A stretch of 64,000 nucleotides of DNA, taken from NCBI GenBank assembly GCA_964535215.1, contig CAZHST010000007.1:1-64000 (forward strand). Reading direction: 5' to 3'. Source of the stretch: JACQHM01 sp964535215. GTDB taxonomy: Bacteria > Methylomirabilota > Methylomirabilia > Methylomirabilales > JACQHM01. The notes beneath the pieces were generated by a model. The model searched no databases. It saw nothing but the letters and a program-made list of their open reading frames with translations, and had not been told where the DNA came from. Shown one piece after another: positions 58,628-64,000 of the stretch. A program made the position numbers and the translations under genes. Every line of letters begins with the position of its first letter. The stretch's first letter is position 1.

Positions 58628-59489
58628 TCTCGTCAGGGTCAATCTCGATGAGCGGGGCGGGAGCGATTACTTCCGGGCAGACGGCTTGGAACCGAAGGTG
58701 GGCGAAGCTGTGGTGGTGGAGACGGAGTGGGGAACGGCCCTGGGGCATGTCTTACGGAGTTACAAGCCGGTTTCGCTGGAGGAGGTGAAGCATCCTGTCC
58801 GGAACCTCCTCCGTCGGGCCCTTCCCAGCGATCTGGAGGCCTGGAGGACCCTGGGAGAACGGGAGGAACAGGCCGCCATCTTCTGCCGGCGGCGGATCAA
58901 AGAGCGGGGCTTACCGATGAAGCTCTCCACCGTTCGGATCAGCCTGGATGGCTCCAAGGCCATCTTCTACTTCACCGCCGAGGGGCGGGTGGACTTTCGG
59001 GAGCTGGTCAGGGACCTGGCCCGGGAGCTCAAAATGCGGATCGAGCTTCGGCAAATCGGCCCCAGGGACGAGGCCCGCCTGTTGGGGTGCGTTGGGCCCT
59101 GTGGCCGAGAGCTGTGCTGCAAACACTTCCTCCAAGGCTTCCAGTCCATCGCGATGAAGATGGCCAAGGTGCAGGATTTCTCGTTGGATCCGGACCGCCT
59201 CTCCGGGGCCTGCGGCCGCCTAAAATGCTGCCTCGCCTACGAGTACCGGATCTACGAAGCGTTGAAAAAGGGCCTCCCCAAGCTGGGAAGCCCGGTGGAC
59301 ACGCCGGAGGGTCCGGGAGTGGTCAGGGGTCATGAGGTGCTGAAGGAGGCCATTCTGGTCCGGTTGGAAGGGGGCGGGGAGCGGCAGTATCTCCTGGCCG
59401 AGCTTCGGAATTGGGCCCTTAAGCGCTGGGGCGAGGAGGGGCCGCCGTCCTGCGGAGGAGGATGCGCCAGCGGGTGCGGGACCCCGTAA
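58620..59489 (+). CDS. ricT: PSP1-domain protein RicT/YaaT
   Basis: 289 residues from ATG at 58620 inside the holB stop. PSP1 domain with the cysteine set CVGPCGRELCCKHFL and CGRLKCCLAYEY. In Bacillus, RicT with RicA and RicF carries Fe-S clusters and adjusts RNase Y activity and RNA processing. ricA and ricF are not expected in this lineage, so the local role is uncertain. The tail CGGGCASGCGTP adds three more cysteines. Confidence 0.9.
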   Translation: MPNLVRVNLDERGGSDYFRADGLEPKVGEAVVVETEWGTALGHVLRSYKPVSLEEVKHPVRNLLRRALPSDLEAWRTLGEREEQAAIFCRRRIKERGLPMKLSTVRISLDGSKAIFYFTAEGRVDFRELVRDLARELKMRIELRQIGPRDEARLLGCVGPCGRELCCKHFLQGFQSIAMKMAKVQDFSLDPDRLSGACGRLKCCLAYEYRIYEALKKGLPKLGSPVDTPEGPGVVRGHEVLKEAILVRLEGGGERQYLLAELRNWALKRWGEEGPPSCGGGCASGCGTP

Positions 59490-59519
59490 AGTTTGGGAAA
59501 GGAGAGGACAAGCGAGAAC

Positions 59520-61430
59520 ATGGGCAGGATCTTTTACCTTACCACACCGATCTACTACGTGAACGCCACCCCCCATCTTGGTCATGCCTATACGACCATC
59601 CTGGCCGATACCATAGTCCGGTTCAAACGGTTCCTGGGGGACGAGGTCTACTTCCTGACCGGGACCGACGAGCACGGGAACAAGATCGCCCAGGCGGCCG
59701 AGGCGGCAGGGGAGAGCCCCCAGGCCTACGCCGATCGGATCAGCGCCATCTTCCGGGAGACCTGGCAGAAGCTGAAGATTACCTATAACCAGTTCATCCG
59801 CACCACCAGCGAGCCCCACAAGCAGGCCGTCCGCCGCTTTCTCCAAACGATCTACGACAAGGGGGACATCTACTTTGGCGAGTACGGCGGGAAATACTGT
59901 TTCGGCTGCGAGCGCTTCTACACCGACCGGGAACTTGTGGACGGGAAGTGCCCCGACCACCGGAAGGAGCCAACCTACATCTCCGAGAAGAACTACTTCT
60001 TTAGGATGAGCCGGTACCAGGACTGGCTTGTCAACTACATTGAGACCCACCCTGACTTCATCCGCCCCGAGCCGTACCGGAACGAGGTCCTGGCCTTCTT
60101 GAAAGAGCCTTTGGAGGACCTCTGTATCTCCCGGCCGAAGGCCCGGCTCTCGTGGGGCATCCCCCTCCCCTTCGATGAGGAATACGTGACCTACGTCTGG
60201 TTCGACGCCCTGATCAACTACATCAGCGCTTTGGGTTACCCCGACGGCGAGCTGTTTCGGAAGTTCTGGCCGGAGGCGAATCATCTGATCGCCAAGGACA
60301 TCCTGAAGCCCCATGCCATCTACTGGCCAACGATGCTGAAGGCTGCCGGCCTCGAACCCTACCGCCATCTCCACGTCCACGGCTACTGGAAGCTGGAGGA
60401 GGGGAAGATGTCGAAGAGCGTGGGGAAGGTGGTGGATCCCTTGGTGCTGGCCGACAGGTACGGCCTCGATGCCTTCCGCTACTTCCTCCTCCGGGAGATG
60501 GTCTTCGGTCTGGATGCCAGCTTCAGCGAGGAGGCCCTGATCGGGCGGTTGAACGCCGATCTGGCCAACGATCTGGGAAATCTCTTCCACCGGACCCTGA
60601 CGATGCTCGAGCGCTACTTTGACGGGAAGGTCCCAACCCCCGAGGGGGGAGACGACGGGCTCAAGGCCAAGAGCCTGGAGGCGGTCACCCAGGGAGCCGC
60701 CGCCATTGAGGCCTTCGGCTTCCACCGGGCCCTCGCCCTCCTTTGGGAGTTGATCGGGACGGTGAACCGGTATCTGGACGAGAAGGCCCCCTGGACGCTG
60801 GCCAAGGATCCGAAGCGGAGGGGGGAACTGGCCACCGTCCTCTACAATACGGCGGAGACCTTACGGATCATCGCCGTCTTCCTCTCGCCGCTCCTCCCCG
60901 AGGCGGCTTTGAAGATGGGGGAGCAGCTCGGGATGGCAGAGGAACTCAAGGAGGCGACCTTCGAGGAGGCGAAGGCCTGGGGGAGGCTGAAGCCCGGGAC
61001 AAAGGTGAAGAAGGGGGAGCCCCTCTTCCCGAGGGTTCTCGAGGCCGGGGAGGAGGTTCCTGGCCGAGAGGAGGCAAACGTAAAAGTTGAAGGGGCCGCC
61101 AAGCCCACAGTCACCCTGGAAGAGTTCCAGCGGCTTGACCTTCGGATCGCCGAGGTCGTCATGGCCGAGGCGGTCCCCGCCTCGAAGAAGCTCATGAAAC
61201 TCACGGTGAGGGTGGGACAGGAGGAACGGACCGTCGTGGCCGGGATCCTCCAGCACTACACCCCTGAAGCGATGGTGGGGAAGAAGATCGTCCTGGTGGC
61301 GAACCTAAAGCCGACGAAGCTCATGGGGATTGAGTCCCAGGGGATGCTCTTGGCCGCCGAGGACGACAAGGGAGGCGTCGTGATCCTCATCCCGGAGAAG
61401 GATGTCCCCTCCGGCGCCCAGGTCCGCTAA
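59520..61430 (+). CDS. metG: Methionyl-tRNA synthetase
   Basis: 636 residues from ATG at 59520 (GGAGAGGACAAGCGAGAAC upstream contains the ribosome site). HLGHAYTTI is the HIGH motif and GKMSKSVGKV the KMSKS loop. The knuckle has CFGCERFY and a downstream GKCPDH, the short zinc form. C-terminal EMAP/Trbp111-type tRNA-binding domain at about 530-636 (FQRLDLRIAEVV) after a charged linker. Full length. Confidence 0.96.
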   Translation: MGRIFYLTTPIYYVNATPHLGHAYTTILADTIVRFKRFLGDEVYFLTGTDEHGNKIAQAAEAAGESPQAYADRISAIFRETWQKLKITYNQFIRTTSEPHKQAVRRFLQTIYDKGDIYFGEYGGKYCFGCERFYTDRELVDGKCPDHRKEPTYISEKNYFFRMSRYQDWLVNYIETHPDFIRPEPYRNEVLAFLKEPLEDLCISRPKARLSWGIPLPFDEEYVTYVWFDALINYISALGYPDGELFRKFWPEANHLIAKDILKPHAIYWPTMLKAAGLEPYRHLHVHGYWKLEEGKMSKSVGKVVDPLVLADRYGLDAFRYFLLREMVFGLDASFSEEALIGRLNADLANDLGNLFHRTLTMLERYFDGKVPTPEGGDDGLKAKSLEAVTQGAAAIEAFGFHRALALLWELIGTVNRYLDEKAPWTLAKDPKRRGELATVLYNTAETLRIIAVFLSPLLPEAALKMGEQLGMAEELKEATFEEAKAWGRLKPGTKVKKGEPLFPRVLEAGEEVPGREEANVKVEGAAKPTVTLEEFQRLDLRIAEVVMAEAVPASKKLMKLTVRVGQEERTVVAGILQHYTPEAMVGKKIVLVANLKPTKLMGIESQGMLLAAEDDKGGVVILIPEKDVPSGAQVR

Positions 61431-61491
61431 GCGATTCCGCTGCTTCCCCTTCCCTGCCTTCCCGAGGCAGAAGCCAGGGCCCCCGGCCGAT

Positions 61492-61587
61492 TCAGCTCCC
61501 CCCCTGGAAAAATTCTCGGGCGTAGGTGTCAAAGGCCTTCAGGAACCGTTTGAGCCCTTCCCGGACCTTCAGGGAAAAGCCTGCCAT
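61492..61587 (-). CDS. Very small ORF directly after cstA
   Basis: 31 residues from ATG at 61587, with GGAGAGG close upstream, 10 bases after the cstA stop. The peptide (VREGLKRFLKAFDTYAREFF in part) is a basic amphipathic helix. cstA genes in other bacteria are often followed by a small partner (YbdD or related) of 65-90 residues; this could be a reduced form or a chance ORF. It is not recognised as any family. Confidence 0.35.
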   Translation of the reverse strand: MAGFSLKVREGLKRFLKAFDTYAREFFQGGS

Positions 61588-61597
61588 AACCTCTCCG

Positions 61598-63292
61598 TTA
61601 GGCCGTAGGAGCCCCGGCGGCCGGCACCGTCGGGCGGGTGAGGCTTTGGATCGCCTCCCCGATCAGGGTGGCCGCCAGGAGGAGGAGGGCCACGCTGACG
61701 ATCCCGTTCAAGAGCACCGTGTTAAAGGCCAGCCCCTCCCGGAACACCGCCTCGAACGCCCCCCGGGCCTGAATGAGGAAGGACCAAATCGTCATGGTCA
61801 TGACGAAGAGCATCGGGAGCAGGATGAACCAGGTGGGCCGGCCCGATTTTTTCAACCAGACGGTGATCCCCAGGAGGGTCAGGGCCGCCAGCAACTGGTT
61901 GCTCGTCCCGAAAAGGGTCCAGAAGAGCCTGTAGGCCCCTTCGCCCGCCGTCACGATGAGGAAGAGGGGAGGGGCGATGGTGATGGCGGTGGCCAGGGCC
62001 GCCGCCTTCCTCCCCGACCAGTTAAACAGCTCCTGAACGATGTAACGGCCGAGGCGGGTGCTGACGTCTAACGTGTCGAAGACGAAGGTCGAGAAGGCCA
62101 TGGCCCCGAAGGTCATGGCAAACCGGAGGTGTTCCTGTCCGATGAGGACGGCCAGGAATCGCCCGATCCCGTCTCCATAGATCTTCCCTGGGGCGAGCCC
62201 TTTGAGCTCAGACTGGGCGACGATCATGACGGTGGCCAGGGAGATAAAGGCCACAAAGCCTTCCCCCAGCATCGCGCCGTAGCCTACAGGCCGGCAGTGG
62301 GGCTCCTTCGCAATCTGCTTCGACGTGGTCCCCGAGCAGACCAGACCGTGGAAGCCCGAGACAGCGCCGCAGGCGATGGTGACAAAGAGGAAGGGGAAGA
62401 GGGCCCCGGTCATCCCGGGGGCCCGCCAGGTCTTGAAGGCCTCCTGCTGGATCGAAAAGCCGCCGAAGAAGATTCCGATCAAGCCAACGACCAGGGCCAT
62501 GTAGAGGACAAAGCCGCCGAGATAGCCTCTGGGTTGGAGGAGGAGCCACACCGGGAGGAGGGAGGCGACGAAACAGTACAGGAGGATCAAAACCCCCCAC
62601 GTTTTGACATCCAGGATGAGGAGGGTGGAGATCCGTGTCCCGAGCCCCACAACCCCCAAGGTCGCCGGCACGAAGATGATCGTCTGGAGCCAGAGCGGCG
62701 GGTCGAACCGCTTTTGGATAAGTCCCATCACGACGGCTAGGAGGAGGTACATCGTGCTGGCGGCGGCCACAGCCCCGCCCGGGTTGAAGGTGAACGCCCC
62801 CCCTTCAAACTCCTCCGTTTTACCGACGAAGGTGCTGGCTGTGATGTCCGTGAAGGCCACAATGACGTAGATCAGGGCCAGCCAGATAAAGAGCATCAGG
62901 GCGACCCACCCCCGGTGCCCCAGATAGATCCGGACGATCTCGGCAATGGACCGGGCCCGGTGCCGTACCGAGGCGACCAGGCTGGAGAAGTCGTGGACGG
63001 CCCCGATGAAGACCACCCCTAAGCCGATCCAGAGGAGGCTTGGGAACCATCCCCACATCTGGCCGGCCAGGATCGGGCCGGCGATGGGGCCGGCCGCGGC
63101 GATGGCGCTAAAGTGTTGTCCCAAAAGGTAAAAGGGGTTGGTGGGGACATAGTCCACCCCATCGTTCATCGCAGAAGCCGGGGTCACTGCCTTGTCATCC
63201 AGGCGGTACTGGCGGGCAATGAACCGGCTGTAGAACCGGTAGCCGATCCCGATCCACAACAAGAACATAACAGCCAACACCGGTAGGCCCAT
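61598..63292 (-). CDS. cstA: Carbon starvation protein CstA family transporter
   Basis: 564 residues with about 16 hydrophobic helices. Signatures: DGVDYVPTNPFYLLGQHF, IAAAGPIAGPILAGQMWGW (each quoted alone), GFHGLVCSGTTSKQI and FGTSNQLLAALTLLGI. CstA proteins import peptides and, in some species, pyruvate. ATG at 63292 has GGGAGGCAATC upstream. A near-consensus promoter and a 5' inverted repeat precede it. Somewhat shorter than E. coli CstA (701) and in the range of the widespread short form. Confidence 0.92.
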   Translation of the reverse strand: MGLPVLAVMFLLWIGIGYRFYSRFIARQYRLDDKAVTPASAMNDGVDYVPTNPFYLLGQHFSAIAAAGPIAGPILAGQMWGWFPSLLWIGLGVVFIGAVHDFSSLVASVRHRARSIAEIVRIYLGHRGWVALMLFIWLALIYVIVAFTDITASTFVGKTEEFEGGAFTFNPGGAVAAASTMYLLLAVVMGLIQKRFDPPLWLQTIIFVPATLGVVGLGTRISTLLILDVKTWGVLILLYCFVASLLPVWLLLQPRGYLGGFVLYMALVVGLIGIFFGGFSIQQEAFKTWRAPGMTGALFPFLFVTIACGAVSGFHGLVCSGTTSKQIAKEPHCRPVGYGAMLGEGFVAFISLATVMIVAQSELKGLAPGKIYGDGIGRFLAVLIGQEHLRFAMTFGAMAFSTFVFDTLDVSTRLGRYIVQELFNWSGRKAAALATAITIAPPLFLIVTAGEGAYRLFWTLFGTSNQLLAALTLLGITVWLKKSGRPTWFILLPMLFVMTMTIWSFLIQARGAFEAVFREGLAFNTVLLNGIVSVALLLLAATLIGEAIQSLTRPTVPAAGAPTA

Positions 63293-63338
63293 GATTGCCT
63301 CCCCTCCTTTTCCGGTTCCTCGAATGGTCCAAGAGGCG

Positions 63339-63366
63339 CTGCCCCCTTAGGGGACCATAGGGGCAG
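63339..63366. promoter_or_regulatory. Inverted repeat in the cstA leader
   Basis: CTGCCCC at 63339-63345 and GGGGCAG at 63360-63366, with a 14-base spacer. It falls just downstream of the predicted transcription start (about 63375), so it could be an RNA hairpin or a repressor site. Confidence 0.45.
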
Positions 63367-63381
63367 TGAGGAAGATACCCA

Positions 63382-63410
63382 AGTATAAAAGTCAGACCCT
63401 CTGAATGCAA
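63382..63410 (-). promoter_or_regulatory. Promoter of cstA
   Basis: Minus strand TTGCAT (63410-63405), 17-base spacer, TATACT (63387-63382). Leader of about 83 bases containing the inverted repeat. Confidence 0.7.
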
Positions 63411-63459
63411 GGAAAAAACCGGAGGCCATGACCGGGGGTGGAGCCAAAGAGGGACGGGC

Positions 63460-64000
63460 CTAAAGCACCAGATCGAGGAAGGTGAAGACGAAGAGGGCAA
63501 TGCTCAAGAGACCGTTGGCGGTGAAGAAGGCGGTATCCAGCCTGGCCAGCCCGTACCGGGCAAGGAGCAGGTGCTCGTAGAAGAGGAGACCTCCTGCCAC
63601 CGCCAGACCGATCAGATACAGAGGGCCCAGCCCGGCCAGGGGAAGGAGAAGGGCGAGGAGGAGAAAGGTCAGGAAATGGAGGAGGCGGGAGACCAGGATC
63701 CCCTTTTCAGGGCCAAAGCGGGCTGGGATGGAGTGGAGGCCAACGGTCCGATCGAACTCCACGTCAGCTAGGGCGTAGAGGATATCGAAGCCTGCCACCC
63801 AGAAAAGAACAGCCAGCCCCAGCAGAAAGGGAGGAAAGGCGAACGTCCCCTGGATGGCAATCCAGGCCCCGATGGGGGCACAGGCCAGGGCCAGTCCCAG
63901 AAAGAAGTGGGTCAGGGCAGTGAACCGTTTGGTGTAGGAGTAAAGGGTCACGATCAGGATAGCTAAAGGGGAAAGCTTCAAGGAGAGGGGGTTTAACCGG
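63460..64000 (-). CDS. UbiA-family prenyltransferase, N-terminus outside the window
   Basis: The frame is open to the right edge, so the start is beyond 64000 (RLNPLSLKLSPLA continues upstream of the first internal start). About 180 residues are visible, with six hydrophobic helices. The second aspartate motif reads DILYALADVEFDR, and YSYTKRFTALTHFFLGLALACAP is the 4-hydroxybenzoate polyprenyltransferase-like core (quoted in part as YSYTKRFTALTHFF). The subfamily is UbiA or MqnP (futalosine menaquinone pathway). Either makes the quinone that the respiratory complexes here would use. The first Asp motif is not in the window. Confidence 0.85.
   Translation of the reverse strand, partial: RLNPLSLKLSPLAILIVTLYSYTKRFTALTHFFLGLALACAPIGAWIAIQGTFAFPPFLLGLAVLFWVAGFDILYALADVEFDRTVGLHSIPARFGPEKGILVSRLLHFLTFLLLALLLPLAGLGPLYLIGLAVAGGLLFYEHLLLARYGLARLDTAFFTANGLLSIALFVFTFLDLVL

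Noticed and set aside
59220..60725. Minus-strand frame of 501 codons opposite ricT and metG
   Set aside because: Antisense shadow of two well-conserved housekeeping genes.
61454..61470. CTGCCT/AGGCAG hairpin between metG and cstA
   Set aside because: Six-bp stem without a T-run on either strand; could be chance in GC-rich DNA.

Overview
The window is 64 kb of GC-rich (about 60 percent or slightly more by eye, not counted) bacterial chromosome. The cell is Gram-negative: there is an outer-membrane porin, several lipoproteins, a BamE-like protein, and Tat-exported and c-type cytochrome proteins. The 100-N run inside queA points to a draft or metagenome-assembled genome. The gene order yebC-ruvC-ruvA-ruvB-DUF2905-queA-tgt-yajC, the holB-ricT-metG run, the selA-linked conserved unknown gene and the alternative complex III fit deep-branching heterotrophic lineages such as Desulfobacterota-like or Methylomirabilota-like bacteria. 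I cannot place the phylum from sequence alone. No rRNA, tRNA, CRISPR array, IS element or prophage was seen.

Region 1 (1-24.7 kb) is a respiratory island. A porin fragment and a small coiled-coil membrane protein precede a seven-gene minus-strand operon. In transcription order it encodes a Tat-exported molybdopterin oxidoreductase (A2), a four-cluster Fe-S subunit (B2), an NrfD-type membrane anchor, a TorD chaperone, a polyferredoxin/MvhD fusion, a three-cluster Fe-S subunit (B1) and a second, larger tetrathionate-reductase-like molybdoenzyme (A1). Upstream, closed by a clear terminator, lies a second minus-strand operon: tatA-tatC, a PhnD-like binding lipoprotein, a histidine kinase and a NarL-type regulator. 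Divergent from tatA, each side with its own sigma-70 promoter, is a plus-strand operon for alternative complex III (actABCDEF). Export machinery, oxyanion-type sensing, quinol-linked molybdoenzymes and a quinol:electron-acceptor oxidoreductase therefore sit together. The most unusual point is that B1 lacks all four ligands of the quinol-proximal cluster (FS4) but ends in a CxxCH motif.

Region 2 (24.7-34.5 kb) is accessory: a zinc-ribbon/FHA/receiver/PilZ protein, two almost identical tandem SDR dehydrogenases downstream of a HAAT-type ABC importer whose permease and both ATPases are fused in one chain, a secreted protein, an M48 lipoprotein protease, a GalT-like transferase and a proline-rich lipoprotein.

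Region 3 (34.8-46.4 kb) holds housekeeping genes: yebC, ruvCAB, queA/tgt (queuosine), yajC, an RlmI-type methyltransferase, alanine dehydrogenase and a two-gene NAD synthetase. A decayed MazF-type toxin lies next to an intact antitoxin.

Region 4 (46.4-64 kb) has a HEAT/HD-GYP signalling cluster, priA, an HU protein, an orphan GroES-like protein, a BamE-like protein, selA with a conserved unknown partner, tmk, holB-ricT-metG, cstA with a tiny downstream ORF, and the 3' part of a UbiA-type prenyltransferase. A recurring theme is 7-bp tandem repeat arrays, mostly at gene boundaries but inserted in frame in two genes.
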